A DNA stretch of 64,000 bases from Streptomyces sp. NRRL B-3428 (GTDB lineage Bacteria > Actinomycetota > Actinomycetes > Streptomycetales > Streptomycetaceae), in NCBI GenBank assembly GCA_000721375.1, contig JOGW01000021.1, positions 62,001 through 126,000 on the forward strand, in the 5' to 3' direction. A program made the position numbers and the translations under genes. Of the stretch, positions 16,135 through 24,822 are shown piece after piece; the stretch's first letter is position 1, and every line of letters begins with the position of its first letter. The notes under the pieces were generated by a model. The model had not been told where the DNA came from and did not search any database. It saw only the letters and a program-made list of their open reading frames with translations.

Positions 16135-16638
16135 TCAGTCCCCGGGCCCGACCTCCCGCTCCTTCTCCGCGAGCCGGATCACACAGACGGCGATCGCGAT
16201 CATCAGCGAGGGGTCGGCCTCCTCCCGTACGACATCGACGCCGTAGGTCTCCCGCACGCGCAGCCACCGCCGCGAGATGTGCGCGAGCATCTCGCCCTCG
16301 TACTCGACGACGAACTCGCGGTCGAGGATCTTCCCGCTGACATCCAGCTCGGTGCCGTCGACCAGGAGCACGCGGTAGTGGTTGCGCAGCAGCGAGAACC
16401 GCTTCTTCTTCACGGTGGCAAGGGCCTCGCCGCCGCGCTCGATGGTCATGGCATCGCGCAGCGTGAACATCTTGGCGCGGATCTCGATCAGCACCCGCCC
16501 CGCCGGATCCTTGAGCTCGAAGGTCTCCTTGATCCGCATCATCTTGCCGTCGACGAGGAAGGCCTTGCGGCCGTTCTCGTCCTCGATCCAGTAGTCGTCA
16601 CCGATGCCGAGAAGCCGGTCGCGTACGAGGAATTTCAT
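16135..16638 (-). CDS. LURP-one-related (LOR) family protein
   Basis: Small cytoplasmic protein of 167 residues with the LOR/Tubby-like beta-barrel signature: YWIEDENGRKAFLVDGKMMRIKETFELKDPAGRVLIEIR, then MTIERGGEALATVKK and LDVSGKILDREFVVEYEGEMLAHISRRW. Members of this family are related to phospholipid scramblases and plant LURP1. Their bacterial role is not established, and membrane-lipid binding is a guess from fold. The ATG at 16638 is chosen because the family alignment starts at KFLVRDRLLGIGDDYWIED. It is transcribed in the same direction as the paralog cluster, but 143 bases separate it from paralog C. Confidence 0.85.
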   Translation of the reverse strand: MKFLVRDRLLGIGDDYWIEDENGRKAFLVDGKMMRIKETFELKDPAGRVLIEIRAKMFTLRDAMTIERGGEALATVKKKRFSLLRNHYRVLLVDGTELDVSGKILDREFVVEYEGEMLAHISRRWLRVRETYGVDVVREEADPSLMIAIAVCVIRLAEKEREVGPGD

Positions 16639-16745
16639 GCGGGCATGCGTACCCACGTCCCTTGCGCTGGAGCGCACTCGAACCCGTACGTTCACGCCAG
16701 AAGCAACCCGTACGACCACACCCGTACGACCGAACGGAGCCCTCC

Positions 16746-17180
16746 ATGACCGGCAACGAGACCCCCGACACCCCCCGCACCCGCGAGCAGCGCTTCGAGC
16801 ACGGCATGGCGGTGCTCTCGAAGATCGACGGCGAGGCCGGCCGCAATGTCATCGACTCCCTCGCCGACATCTCCCCCGAACTCGGCCACCAGGTCGTCGC
16901 CTGGGCCTTCGGCGATATCTACGACCGCCCGGGCCTGGCCCCACGCGACCGCCAGCTGGTCACCCTCGGCATGCTCACGGCCCTCGGCGGCTGCGAGCCC
17001 CAGCTCGACGTCCACATCAACGCGGCCCTGAACGTGGGCCTCACCCCGGAGGAGATCGTCGAGGCGCTGCTCCACTCCGCGGTGTACTGCGGCATGCCGA
17101 AGGCTCTGAACGCCACGTTCGTCGCGAAGAAGGTGTTCGCGGAGCGGGGGGTGCTGCCGGGCGCGACGGTCGCCGAATGA
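16746..17180 (+). CDS. Carboxymuconolactone decarboxylase (CMD) family protein, PcaC-like
   Basis: Cytoplasmic all-helical protein of 144 residues. The CMD domain covers about residues 20-125, with LAPRDRQLVTLGMLTALGGCEPQLDVHINAALNVGLTPEEIVEALLHSAVYCGMPKAL. The E-x-QLDVHI and YCGMPKA blocks match the gamma-carboxymuconolactone decarboxylase (PcaC) branch rather than AhpD, because there is no CxxC. No other protocatechuate-pathway gene is nearby, so a catabolic role is unproven. The ATG at 16746 has GGAG six bases upstream. It is followed after 30 bases by the thioredoxin-NHL gene on the same strand. Confidence 0.82.
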   Translation: MTGNETPDTPRTREQRFEHGMAVLSKIDGEAGRNVIDSLADISPELGHQVVAWAFGDIYDRPGLAPRDRQLVTLGMLTALGGCEPQLDVHINAALNVGLTPEEIVEALLHSAVYCGMPKALNATFVAKKVFAERGVLPGATVAE

Positions 17181-17210
17181 GTGTCCGCGGGTGAGTGGCA
17201 AGCTTGAACC

Positions 17211-19040
17211 ATGAACGACGCTCCCGCTCCGACCCCCCGCCGCGCCCGAGTCCGTGCCCCCGAGCTGATCGGCAAGGGCGGCTGGCTGAACACGGGAGGC
17301 AAGGAGCTCACCCTTGCCGACCTGCGCGGACGCATCACGATCCTCGACTTCTGGACCTTCTGCTGCATCAACTGCCTGCACGTCCTCGACGAGCTGCGTG
17401 AGCTGGAGGAGAAGCACGCGGACACCGTCGTGATCATCGGGGTGCACTCGCCCAAGTTCGTGCACGAGGCCGAGCACGCCGCCGTGGTCGATGCCGTCGA
17501 GCGGTACGAGGTGCACCACCCCGTGCTCGACGACCCGGAGCTCGCGACCTGGAAGCAGTACGCGGTACGGGCCTGGCCGACGCTCGTCGTGATCGACCCC
17601 GAGGGGTATGTCGTCGCGCAGCACGCGGGCGAAGGGCATGCGCACGCGATCGAGAAGCTGGTCGAGGAGCTGGAGGCCGAGCACGAGGCGAAGGGGACGC
17701 TGCGGCGCGGGGACGGGCCGTATGTGGCGCCGGAGCCGGTGGCGACCGATCTGCGCTTTCCGGGCAAGGCGCTGCTGCTGCCGTCCGGGAACTTCCTGGT
17801 CTCCGACTCGACCCGGCACCAGCTCGTGGAGATGGCGGCGGACGGGGAGACGGTCGTACGGCGGATCGGCAGTGGTGAACGGGGCTTCGGGGCAGGGGAG
17901 TTCAGCGAACCCCAGGGTCTGGCCCTGCTCCCCGACGGGCGCGTGATCATCGCCGATACGGTCAATCACGCGCTGCGGACGTACGACCCGGCGAGCGGTG
18001 CGGTCGAGACGGTGGCCGGTACCGGGCGCCAGTGGTGGCAGGGTTCACCGACCTCCGGACCCGCCCTCGAGGTGGACCTCTCCTCCCCCTGGGACGTCGC
18101 CGTCTTCGACGGTCTCGTGTGGATCGCCATGGCCGGTGTGCACCAGCTGTGGACGTACGACCCGTCGGACGGGACGGTCTCGGTCGCGGCCGGCACGACC
18201 AACGAGGGCCTGGTGGACGGTCCCGCCGCCGAGGCCTGGTTCGCCCAGCCCTCCGGGCTCGCGGCCACCGAGGACCGCCTCTGGATCGCCGACTCCGAGA
18301 CGTCCGCCCTGCGCTGGATCGACCGCGACCGGATCGTGCACACGGCCGTCGGCACCGGTCTCTTCGACTTCGGCCACCGTGACGGCGCCGCCGAACAGGC
18401 TCTGCTCCAGCACCCGTTGGGTGTCACCGCACTGCCCGACGGCTCGGTCGCGGTCAGCGACACGTACAACCACGCGCTGCGCCGCTACGACCCGGCGACC
18501 GGTGAGGTCACGACCCTGGCCACGGATCTGCGCGAGCCGTCCGACGCGGTCCTCGTGGGCGAGGACATCCCCGAGATCATCGTCGTGGAGTCGGCCCGCC
18601 ACCGTCTGACCCGGCTGCGGCTGCCCGAAGAGGCCGTACGGGTGGAGGCCGTCGCCCACCGTACGCAGCGCGCCGCGACCGAAGTCGCCCCAGGCAAGCT
18701 CCAGTTGGACGTGGTCTTCCAGGCCCCGACCGGCCAGAAACTGGACACGCGCTACGGCCCCTCGACCCGTCTGCTGGTCTCCTCCACCCCGCCCGAGCTG
18801 CTGCTCTCCGGCGAGGGCGCGGGTACGGACCTGGCCCGCGAACTGGAGCTCAACCCGTCGGTGACGGAGGGCGTCCTGCACGTATCGGCCATGGCGGCAT
18901 CGTGCGACGACGACCCGTCCAACGAATACCCGGCCTGCCACGTCCACCAACAGGACTGGGGCGTCCCGGTCCGTCTCACCGAGGGCGCGACGGACCGGCT
19001 GCCGCTAGTTCTGGCGGGGATGGACGCCGCGGACGCGTAA
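17211..19040 (+). CDS. Thioredoxin-like / NHL-repeat redox protein
   Basis: Protein of 609 residues with no signal peptide. The N-terminal 170 residues form a thioredoxin-like domain of the TlpA/NHLRC2 type, with the redox motif Cys52-Ile-Asn-Cys55 in FWTFCCINCLHVLDEL and the later cis-Pro region RAWPTLVVIDPEG. Residues about 180-470 are a beta-propeller of NHL repeats (GEFSEPQGLALLPDGRVIIADTVNHALRTYD, QHPLGVTALPDGSVAVSDTYNHALRRYD). The C-terminal 130 residues are a beta domain with a Cys pair (AASCDDD...YPACHVHQQDWG). The architecture equals that of human NHLRC2 and its bacterial homologs, whose exact function is unclear. The ATG at 17211 has only a weak ribosome site. Confidence 0.88.
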   Translation: MNDAPAPTPRRARVRAPELIGKGGWLNTGGKELTLADLRGRITILDFWTFCCINCLHVLDELRELEEKHADTVVIIGVHSPKFVHEAEHAAVVDAVERYEVHHPVLDDPELATWKQYAVRAWPTLVVIDPEGYVVAQHAGEGHAHAIEKLVEELEAEHEAKGTLRRGDGPYVAPEPVATDLRFPGKALLLPSGNFLVSDSTRHQLVEMAADGETVVRRIGSGERGFGAGEFSEPQGLALLPDGRVIIADTVNHALRTYDPASGAVETVAGTGRQWWQGSPTSGPALEVDLSSPWDVAVFDGLVWIAMAGVHQLWTYDPSDGTVSVAAGTTNEGLVDGPAAEAWFAQPSGLAATEDRLWIADSETSALRWIDRDRIVHTAVGTGLFDFGHRDGAAEQALLQHPLGVTALPDGSVAVSDTYNHALRRYDPATGEVTTLATDLREPSDAVLVGEDIPEIIVVESARHRLTRLRLPEEAVRVEAVAHRTQRAATEVAPGKLQLDVVFQAPTGQKLDTRYGPSTRLLVSSTPPELLLSGEGAGTDLARELELNPSVTEGVLHVSAMAASCDDDPSNEYPACHVHQQDWGVPVRLTEGATDRLPLVLAGMDAADA

Positions 19041-19045
19041 CGGCC

Positions 19046-19744
19046 TTACATCAGCGCGTCGTTGATGTCCTGCTGCCAGTACGTCACCGTCGGCTCGTAG
19101 ACGAACAGGTCGCCCATGTCGATGGTGGTCGGCTTGCCGAACTGCAGCGTCGAGCCGTCCGATCCGGCCTTCTTGATCAGGTCGACGGACATCGTCTTGG
19201 CGTGCCCCTTGCTGCCGTCGTCCGCCTGGTTCGCCGGGCTCGTGTTGAGTCCGGCGTACGCGGCGGCGCCGGGCTTCAGCGTCACCACGGCCTGCGGTTT
19301 GGTGTCCTCGCGGCCCCCTGCGGTGCCGTCCAGGTCGGGTCCGAAGCTGACGACCGGGTAGCTGAGCACCGTGCAGGTGCGGCTGCCGGTGTTCTTCAGG
19401 GTGAGGACCTGGTAGTTGACCGGTCGGTCGGCCGTCGCGGTGGTCAGCTTCGTCTCGGCGGGGGTGCACACGGGTGTGGCACCGCCCGGCTTCTTGGTCT
19501 CTTTGCCTGCCGGGGTGGCCGAGGCGCCGCCGGCGGCGCCCTTGTCGGGTCCCTCGGTGGCATCCGATCCCGAGTCCGAGTCCGAACCCTTCGACGAGTC
19601 CTGCGTGGAACTCTGCGAAGAGCCACCCTTGGACTTGGACGACTTGTGTCCGGAGCCGGAGTCCGAACAGCCGGTCAGGGCCAGGCCGAGAGCGGCCGTC
19701 CCGCCGATGACGACGAGCGTGGTGCGCTGACGCAACGTACGCAT
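19046..19744 (-). CDS. DUF4232-containing lipoprotein
   Basis: Membrane-anchored extracellular protein of 232 residues. The signal ends with the lipobox LTGC (Cys26). About 65 residues of Ser/Gly/Asp/Lys low-complexity linker follow, then a DUF4232 beta domain from about residue 90 (VCTPAETKLTTATADRPVNYQVLTLKNTGSRTCTVLSYPVVSF) with the conserved Cys pair and an Asp/Leu-rich finish. DUF4232 proteins are common in actinomycetes and have no known activity. GGGGGAT precedes the ATG. It converges with the NHL gene with only five bases between stops. Confidence 0.83.
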   Translation of the reverse strand: MRTLRQRTTLVVIGGTAALGLALTGCSDSGSGHKSSKSKGGSSQSSTQDSSKGSDSDSGSDATEGPDKGAAGGASATPAGKETKKPGGATPVCTPAETKLTTATADRPVNYQVLTLKNTGSRTCTVLSYPVVSFGPDLDGTAGGREDTKPQAVVTLKPGAAAYAGLNTSPANQADDGSKGHAKTMSVDLIKKAGSDGSTLQFGKPTTIDMGDLFVYEPTVTYWQQDINDALM

Positions 19745-19840
19745 GAATCAATCCCCCGTGCTGAAGTGCGGTCAGTGGGTACGGAGTTCGTACCGTCCCG
19801 TTCCGCAAGACGGGGATTGCCGCGCCTCAGTTCCCTCAGT

Positions 19841-20065
19841 TCACTCGTACGTACGACGTGTCTGGTTCTCGTCGATCACCGTGGCGCCGGGCGCGATCAC
19901 CCGCCGCCGCTTGGCCGCCGCGCTGAACACCGTGACGCCGATGATCCCGACCAGCATCAGGATGATGCCGACGACGTCGAGGTTGACCCCTCGCATCTCC
20001 CAGTCGGTCGCGAACGTGAGGATGGCGCCGGCTGCGATCAGGATGATGCATCCGCCCATGCCCAT
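19841..20065 (-). CDS. Small membrane protein, DUF6458-like
   Basis: Protein of 74 residues with two transmembrane helices: residues 4-20 (GGCIILIAAGAILTFAT) and 28-50 (LDVVGIILMLVGIIGVTVFSA). A basic turn AAKRRRV and a short polar tail follow. The pattern G-CIILIAAGAIL-FA-DW-----VDVVG-ILM--G is one I associate with actinobacterial DUF6458. Function is unknown. GGGAGG lies nine bases before the start. It could form a unit with the DUF4232 lipoprotein downstream, although 96 bases separate them. Confidence 0.72.
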   Translation of the reverse strand: MGMGGCIILIAAGAILTFATDWEMRGVNLDVVGIILMLVGIIGVTVFSAAAKRRRVIAPGATVIDENQTRRTYE

Positions 20066-20102
20066 GACTTCCGCCTCCCAGTACGTGCTCCCAGTACGTG
20101 GT

Positions 20103-20134
20103 TGTTCCGCCGCCGAGTACCCGGCGGCGGAACA
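20103..20134 (-). terminator. Terminator after the M18 aminopeptidase gene
   Basis: A 13-bp stem (20103-20115 with 20122-20134) and 6-base loop lie 21 bases past the aminopeptidase stop codon on the minus strand. Confidence 0.65.
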
Positions 20135-20154
20135 GCCATGCGGGGCACGGGAGT

Positions 20155-21453
20155 TCAGGACTCCAGGAACGCCGTCAGCGCGCTCGCGAGCAGATGCGGG
20201 TCATCGGATCCGCACAGCTCACGCGCGCTGTGCATCGACAGGATCGCGATACCGATGTCGACGGTCTTGATGCCGTGCCGCGCCGCGGTGATCGGACCGA
20301 TCGTCGTGCCGCAGGGCATCGCGTTGTTGGAGACGAAGTGCTGGTACGGGACCTCGGCCCGCTCGCACGCGTCGACGAAGACCGCACGGCCCGAACCGTC
20401 CGTGGCGTAGCGGTTGTTGACGTTGACCTTGAGGATCGGGCCGCCGTTGGCACGCGGGTGGTGCGTCGGGTCGTGGCGCTCCGCGTAGTTGGGGTGGACC
20501 GCGTGGCCGGTGTCGGAGGACAGGCAGACGGTGCCGGCGAAGGCGCGGGCCTTGTCCTCGTACGAACCGCCGCGCGCGAACACCGAACGCTCCAGGACGC
20601 TGCCGAGCAGCGGGCCGTCGGCGCCGGTGTCGGACTGCGAGCCGTTCTCCTCGTGGTCGAAGGCGGCGAGCACGGGGATGTACGACAGGTCGTCGCAGGA
20701 CGAGGCCGCGGCGAGCGCGGCCGTCGCGGCGTGCACGGACACGAGGTTGTCCATCCGCGGGCCCGCGAGCAGCTCCTTGTCCCGGCCCAGGTACGCGGGC
20801 GGCTCGATGGAGTGCACCATCAGATCCCAGCCGGTCACGTCGCCGGCCGCGATCCCGTTCTCCTCCTCCAGGAAGGAGATCAGATCGCCCTCGTGGGCGT
20901 CGCCCAGGCCCCAGATGGGCTGCATGTGCCGCTGCTTGTCGAGGTGCAGGCCCTTCTCGTGGATGGAGCGGTCCATGTGGATCGCCAGCTGCGGGACGCG
21001 CAGGAGCGGGCGGCCGACGTTCACCAGGCGGGTCGTGCCGTCGCGCAGCGAGAGCCGGCCCGCGAGACCCAGGTCGCGGTCCAGCCAGGAGTTGAGCAGC
21101 GGACCGCCGTAGATCTCGACGGCCACCTGGCGCCAGCCGTACGCACCGGTGTCGGGGAGCGGCTTCACGCGCAGGTTGGGGGAGTCGGTGTGGGCGCCGA
21201 CGATACGGAACGGGGTGTGCGCCGAAGCGCCCTCCGGCACGTACCAGGCGATGATCGCGCCGCCGCGCAGCACGTACTTGCCGCCGCTGGTGCCGTCCCA
21301 CTCGGCCGCCTCGTCCACCTGCCGGAACCCGGCCTTCTCCAGCCGCTGGGCCGCGCTTGCCACCGCGTGGTACGGCGTGGGGCTCGCGGAGAGGAAGGTG
21401 ATCAGGTCGTCGGTGTGGCCACGGTCGAACCGGGCGGCTGTGCTGCTGCTCAT
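20155..21453 (-). CDS. M18-family aminopeptidase
   Basis: Cytoplasmic zinc aminopeptidase of 432 residues, similar to ApeB/DNPEP. Metal ligands are visible in GAHTDSPNLRVKP (His88, Asp90), in FDHEENGSQSDTGADG (catalytic Glu pair), and near the C-terminus in VSNNAMPCGTTIGPITAARHGIKTVDIG. SSDTGHAVHPNY carries further conserved active-site residues. The length is normal for bacterial members. It likely releases N-terminal acidic or hydrophobic residues in peptide turnover. The ATG at 21453 begins 12 residues before the family's core DLITFLSASPTPYHAV. It is transcribed alone, 51 bases downstream of a lipoprotein gene on the same strand. Confidence 0.92.
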   Translation of the reverse strand: MSSSTAARFDRGHTDDLITFLSASPTPYHAVASAAQRLEKAGFRQVDEAAEWDGTSGGKYVLRGGAIIAWYVPEGASAHTPFRIVGAHTDSPNLRVKPLPDTGAYGWRQVAVEIYGGPLLNSWLDRDLGLAGRLSLRDGTTRLVNVGRPLLRVPQLAIHMDRSIHEKGLHLDKQRHMQPIWGLGDAHEGDLISFLEEENGIAAGDVTGWDLMVHSIEPPAYLGRDKELLAGPRMDNLVSVHAATAALAAASSCDDLSYIPVLAAFDHEENGSQSDTGADGPLLGSVLERSVFARGGSYEDKARAFAGTVCLSSDTGHAVHPNYAERHDPTHHPRANGGPILKVNVNNRYATDGSGRAVFVDACERAEVPYQHFVSNNAMPCGTTIGPITAARHGIKTVDIGIAILSMHSARELCGSDDPHLLASALTAFLES

Positions 21454-21503
21454 GGGCTCACCTTAACTACGGGCCCGGACCCGTTCCCGCGGGAACCGTG
21501 GGC

Positions 21504-22148
21504 TCAGTCGCCGAGGGCTGCCGAGGGGGTGCTGCCGCGGCCGGCCTGCTCGGCGCGTTCGGTGACCACGGAGGCGAGGTCCACGATCGCGTCGGCGTCG
21601 AGTTCGTCGTCGGGTCCGGCCTCACCCGTGATCTGCAGGACCGTCGCGCCCACCCGCACCTGGATCTGCGCGGCCGGACCACCCGTACGCCCGTAGTCGG
21701 TCCGGAAGGCGTCGTGCTCGTCGCCCAGCACACCGGAGTCGATCTTCTGGGGCTTGGCGGCGGAGTCCAGGACGCGCTTCCACAGGAAGTCGTACGCGGG
21801 CTGCGCCCCGTCCGTGTCCTCGGCCGCGAAGACGCTGACGATCACCGAGTACCGCTCGTCCGGCGACGTGTAGTGGCCCTGGCTGTAAAAACGCAGCCCG
21901 TCGCATGCGGTCTTCTTGTCGTCCGGGGAGCCGCAGAGCTGCGCCCTGGACACCCTCGGCAGCGGCTCGGCCTCGTCCCTGCGGCCGACCTTCCAGCCGG
22001 GCAGCGCCGTCTCGTCCGGCAGTACGGCCTGCACCTGCTTGCCGTTCAGTGCCTTGCCCGCCGGTTCGTCCGCGCCGCCGCAGCCCGCGAGCAGCGCCGC
22101 TGCCGCCCCGAGTGCCGCGATCCGCCCGTACCTCTTGCCGATCTTCAT
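21504..22148 (-). CDS. Lipoprotein of unknown function
   Basis: Predicted membrane-anchored extracellular protein of 214 residues. A signal with lipobox LAGC places the lipidated Cys at 23. The mature part has a Cys pair (RAQLCGSPDDKKTACDGL, about 70-83) and an alternating alpha/beta sequence (RYSVIVSVFAAEDTDGAQPAYDFLWKR, AAQIQVRVGATVLQIT) that resembles extracellular sensor domains such as those of actinobacterial Ser/Thr kinases, but no family was recognised. It may be co-transcribed with the M18 peptidase gene, which begins 51 bases downstream. A terminator at 22183-22214 separates it from the acyl-CoA dehydrogenase gene. Confidence 0.7.
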   Translation of the reverse strand: MKIGKRYGRIAALGAAAALLAGCGGADEPAGKALNGKQVQAVLPDETALPGWKVGRRDEAEPLPRVSRAQLCGSPDDKKTACDGLRFYSQGHYTSPDERYSVIVSVFAAEDTDGAQPAYDFLWKRVLDSAAKPQKIDSGVLGDEHDAFRTDYGRTGGPAAQIQVRVGATVLQITGEAGPDDELDADAIVDLASVVTERAEQAGRGSTPSAALGD

Positions 22149-22182
22149 TGCCCGCCCTTGGTCGTGAGCTGCCGAGCATACG

Positions 22183-22214
22183 GATGGCCCGTCCCCCGAC
22201 CGGGACGGGCCATC
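22183..22214 (-). terminator. Terminator after the acyl-CoA dehydrogenase gene
   Basis: A perfect 13-bp stem (22183-22195 with 22202-22214) around a 6-base loop lies 25 bases downstream of the dehydrogenase stop. Confidence 0.7.
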
Positions 22215-22238
22215 ACGTACATCAGGACGTCAGGACGC

Positions 22239-24071
22239 TCAGAAAGCGGCCTCGTCCAGGTCCATCAGGTCCAGCGAGACGCCCTCGGCGAGCTTGCGCG
22301 CACCCGTGACGCCCGGCAGGACGTTGGCGGCGAAGAACTTCGCGGCCGCGATCTTGCCGGTGTAGAAGGCCACGTCCTTGGCGGAGGCGTTCGGCAGCTT
22401 CTCGGCGGCCACCGCGGCGGCCTTGAGGAGCAGGTAGCCGACGACCACGTCACCGGAGGCGAGCAGCAGCCGGGTCGTGTTGAGACCGACCTTGTAGATC
22501 TCGCGTACGTCCTGCTCGGTGGCCGCGAGGTCGGTGAGCATCAGGCCGACGATGGCCTCCAGCTCGACGGCCGCCTTGGCCAGCTGCTCGCGGGGGACCG
22601 AGAGCTCCTCGCCGCCCGTGCCCACCGCGAGGAACTTCTTGATCTCCTCGGCGAGCGCGTTCAGGGCGGCGCCCTGGTTGCGGACGATCTTCCGGAAGAA
22701 GTAGTCCTGGCCCTGGATCGCGGTCGTGCCCTCGTAGAGGGTGTCGATCTTCGCGTCCCGGATGTACTGCTCGATCGGGTACTCCTGCAGATAGCCGGAG
22801 CCGCCGAAGGTCTGCAGCGACTGCGCGAGCTGCTCGTACGCCTTCTCCGAGCCGTAGCCCTTCACGATCGGCAGGAGCAGGTCGTTGAGGGCTTCCAGCT
22901 GCGCGGTGTCCTCGCCGGCGGTCTCCTTGACGAGGATCTCGTCCTGGATCGACGCGGTGTAGAGGACCAGCGTGCGCATGCCCTCCGCGTACGCCTTCTG
23001 CGTCATCAGCGAGCGGCGTACGTCGGGGTGGTGCGTGATGGTGACCTTGGGCGCGGCCTTGTCCATGAACTGGGCCAGATCCGGACCCTGGACGCGCTCC
23101 TTGGCGTACTCCAGGGCGTTCAGGTAACCCGTCGACAGCGTCGAGATCGCCTTCGTGCCGACCATCATGCGAGCGAACTCGATGATGCGGAACATCTGGC
23201 GGATGCCGTCGTGCTTGTCACCGATCAGCCAGCCGACGGCCGGGTGCCCGGCCTGGTCGCCGAAGGTCATCTCGCAGGTGTTGGAGGCCTTGAGGCCCAT
23301 CTTGTGCTCGACGTTCGTGGCGTAGACGCCGTTGCGCTCGCCCAGCTCGCCGGTCTCGAAGTCGAAGTGGAACTTCGGGACGAGGAAGAGGGAGAGGCCC
23401 TTCGTGCCGGGGCCGTGGCCCTCGGGACGGGCGAGTACGTAGTGGAGGATGTTCTCCTCCATGTCGTGCTCACCGGACGTGATGAACCGCTTCACGCCCT
23501 CGATGTGCCAGGAGCCGTCCGCCTGCTGGGTGGCCTTGGTGCGGCCCGCGCCCACGTCGGAGCCGGCGTCCGGCTCGGTGAGGACCATCGTCGAGCCCCA
23601 GCGCTTGTCGACCGCGACCTGCGCCCACTTCTTCTGCTCGTCGGTGCCCTCCTCGAAGAGGATCCGGGCGAACGCCGGGCCGGAGGAGTACATCCAGATC
23701 GCCGGGTTCGCGCCGAGCACGAGCTCCGCGTAGGACCAGATCAGGGACGGCGGCGCGGTGGTGCCGCCGATCTCCTCGGGCAGGCCGAGACGCCAGTACT
23801 CGGAGTCCATGAAGGCCTTGTACGACTTCTTGAAGGACGCCGGGACCGGGGCCGTGTTGGTCTCCGGGTCGAAGACCGGCGGGTTGCGGTCGGCGTCGGT
23901 GAAGGACTCGGCCAGCTCGTTCTCCGCGAGGCGGGTGAGCTCGGCGAGTACGTCCTTGGCGGTCTCGGTGTCCATCTCCGCGAACGGGCCGGTGCCGTAC
24001 AGCTTGTCGCGGCCGAGCACCTCGAAGAGGTTGAACTCGATGTCGCGGAGATTCGACTTGTAGTGCCCCAT
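22239..24071 (-). CDS. Large acyl-CoA dehydrogenase, FadE5-like
   Basis: FAD-dependent dehydrogenase of 610 residues for the first step of fatty-acid beta-oxidation. The extra N-terminal helix block ([19 protein letters not shown]) and the long C-terminal four-helix extension mark the VLCAD/FadE5 class rather than the 380-residue short class. Visible are the FAD/substrate loops [19 protein letters not shown] and [13 protein letters not shown], the catalytic-base helix region [18 protein letters not shown], and [20 protein letters not shown]. It is transcribed alone from a divergent region shared with the SseB gene, where short palindromes suggest fatty-acid-responsive control by a TetR-type regulator (inference). 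Confidence 0.92.
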   Translation of the reverse strand: MGHYKSNLRDIEFNLFEVLGRDKLYGTGPFAEMDTETAKDVLAELTRLAENELAESFTDADRNPPVFDPETNTAPVPASFKKSYKAFMDSEYWRLGLPEEIGGTTAPPSLIWSYAELVLGANPAIWMYSSGPAFARILFEEGTDEQKKWAQVAVDKRWGSTMVLTEPDAGSDVGAGRTKATQQADGSWHIEGVKRFITSGEHDMEENILHYVLARPEGHGPGTKGLSLFLVPKFHFDFETGELGERNGVYATNVEHKMGLKASNTCEMTFGDQAGHPAVGWLIGDKHDGIRQMFRIIEFARMMVGTKAISTLSTGYLNALEYAKERVQGPDLAQFMDKAAPKVTITHHPDVRRSLMTQKAYAEGMRTLVLYTASIQDEILVKETAGEDTAQLEALNDLLLPIVKGYGSEKAYEQLAQSLQTFGGSGYLQEYPIEQYIRDAKIDTLYEGTTAIQGQDYFFRKIVRNQGAALNALAEEIKKFLAVGTGGEELSVPREQLAKAAVELEAIVGLMLTDLAATEQDVREIYKVGLNTTRLLLASGDVVVGYLLLKAAAVAAEKLPNASAKDVAFYTGKIAAAKFFAANVLPGVTGARKLAEGVSLDLMDLDEAAF

Positions 24072-24125
24072 GGCGACGGCTCCGTATATGTCCGGGGAGG
24101 CAGGATCCTGATGCGTAAAGCGATA

Positions 24126-24164
24126 CGTACCAGCTAGTAGCTACGATCATGCTACCCGTCGGTA
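24126..24164. promoter_or_regulatory. Short dyads in the acyl-CoA dehydrogenase promoter region
   Basis: AGCTA-G-TAGCT (24132-24142) is an 11-bp palindrome, and TACC-CGTC-GGTA (24153-24164) is a second dyad. Both lie 60-95 bases upstream of the dehydrogenase ATG and before the divergent SseB gene. Candidate TetR-type operator; position and symmetry are the only evidence. Confidence 0.35.
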
Positions 24165-24214
24165 ATAAGAAGCAACCCCAAACCGGCCATCTGTGACCCA
24201 GTACGCTCGACCCC

Positions 24215-24703
24215 ATGTACGGCTACGACCAGAGCCCCGGCGCACAGCAGCAGTACGCGCCGCCGATGCCCCCGCCACAGCAGCAGATGCCCGGCGGCAT
24301 GCCCGGCGGTTACGGTCAGCAGCCCCCGCTCTACCCCGAGCCCTCGCCGCCCTCGCTGGCCGACGCGGTGCGCGCGTTCACGACCGGCTCGATGGCGGCC
24401 GAGGACTTCCAGCAGATCTTCGCGACCTCCAAGGTCTACTGCCCGCGCGGTGACAACCCCGGATTCCTGGCGCTGCACAACACCCAGCAGCCGGTCATCC
24501 CGATGTTCACCTCGCTCAAGGAGCTGCGGCGCTACGCCGGCAAGGAGTCCAAGTTCTTCGTGATCACGGGGGCCGAGGTCATCGACCTCCTCCCGACCGG
24601 GTACGGCTTCGTGCTCGACATGGAGGGCGAGCACCGCATGGTCTTCGACGCCAAGGCCGTGGAGCAGATGGTCGACTTCGCGATGCGCAGGATGTACGGC
24701 TAG
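24215..24703 (+). CDS. SseB-family protein
   Basis: Protein of 162 residues. The first 45 residues are a Pro/Gln/Gly-rich disordered segment (MYGYDQSPGAQQQYAPPMPP). A single SseB N-terminal-like domain follows (LADAVRAFTTGSMAAEDFQQIFATSKVYCPRG...VIPMFTSLKELRRYAG...GYGFVLDMEGEHRMVFD). The bacterial SseB fold was first described with serine-sensitivity enhancement in E. coli; in actinomycetes it is a common, uncharacterised cytoplasmic domain, also found with ESX/type VII loci. No secretion genes are nearby. It is transcribed divergently from the dehydrogenase and ends at a strong terminator. Confidence 0.8.
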   Translation: MYGYDQSPGAQQQYAPPMPPPQQQMPGGMPGGYGQQPPLYPEPSPPSLADAVRAFTTGSMAAEDFQQIFATSKVYCPRGDNPGFLALHNTQQPVIPMFTSLKELRRYAGKESKFFVITGAEVIDLLPTGYGFVLDMEGEHRMVFDAKAVEQMVDFAMRRMYG

Positions 24704-24728
24704 ATCTCATACATGTACGTGGTCGGTG

Positions 24729-24758
24729 GACGCCCGGGAGGAATACCTCCCGGGCGTC
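24729..24758 (+). terminator. Terminator after the SseB-family gene
   Basis: A perfect 13-bp stem (24729-24741 with 24746-24758) with loop AATA lies 26 bases after the stop codon. Confidence 0.75.
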
Positions 24759-24778
24759 TCTCGTTCCAGGTGGCAGAA

Positions 24779-24803
24779 AGTTCGAGATTCAACTACTCTC
24801 GAA
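24779..24803. promoter_or_regulatory. Dyad in front of the pirin gene
   Basis: TTCGAGA (24781-24787) and TCTCGAA (24797-24803) are perfect 7-bp arms with a 9-base spacer, overlapping an AGTT...AACT dyad. It lies just before the AAGGAGG ribosome site. It resembles MarR-type TTCAA-rich operators, but the regulator is unknown. Confidence 0.35.
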
Positions 24804-24822
24804 GCAGAAGGAGGTACCGACC

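Noticed and set aside
21498..24137. Plus-strand frame of 879 codons opposite the lipoprotein and acyl-CoA dehydrogenase genes
   Set aside because: It spans two clear genes on the other strand and reads as Arg/Gly/Leu-rich shadow sequence.
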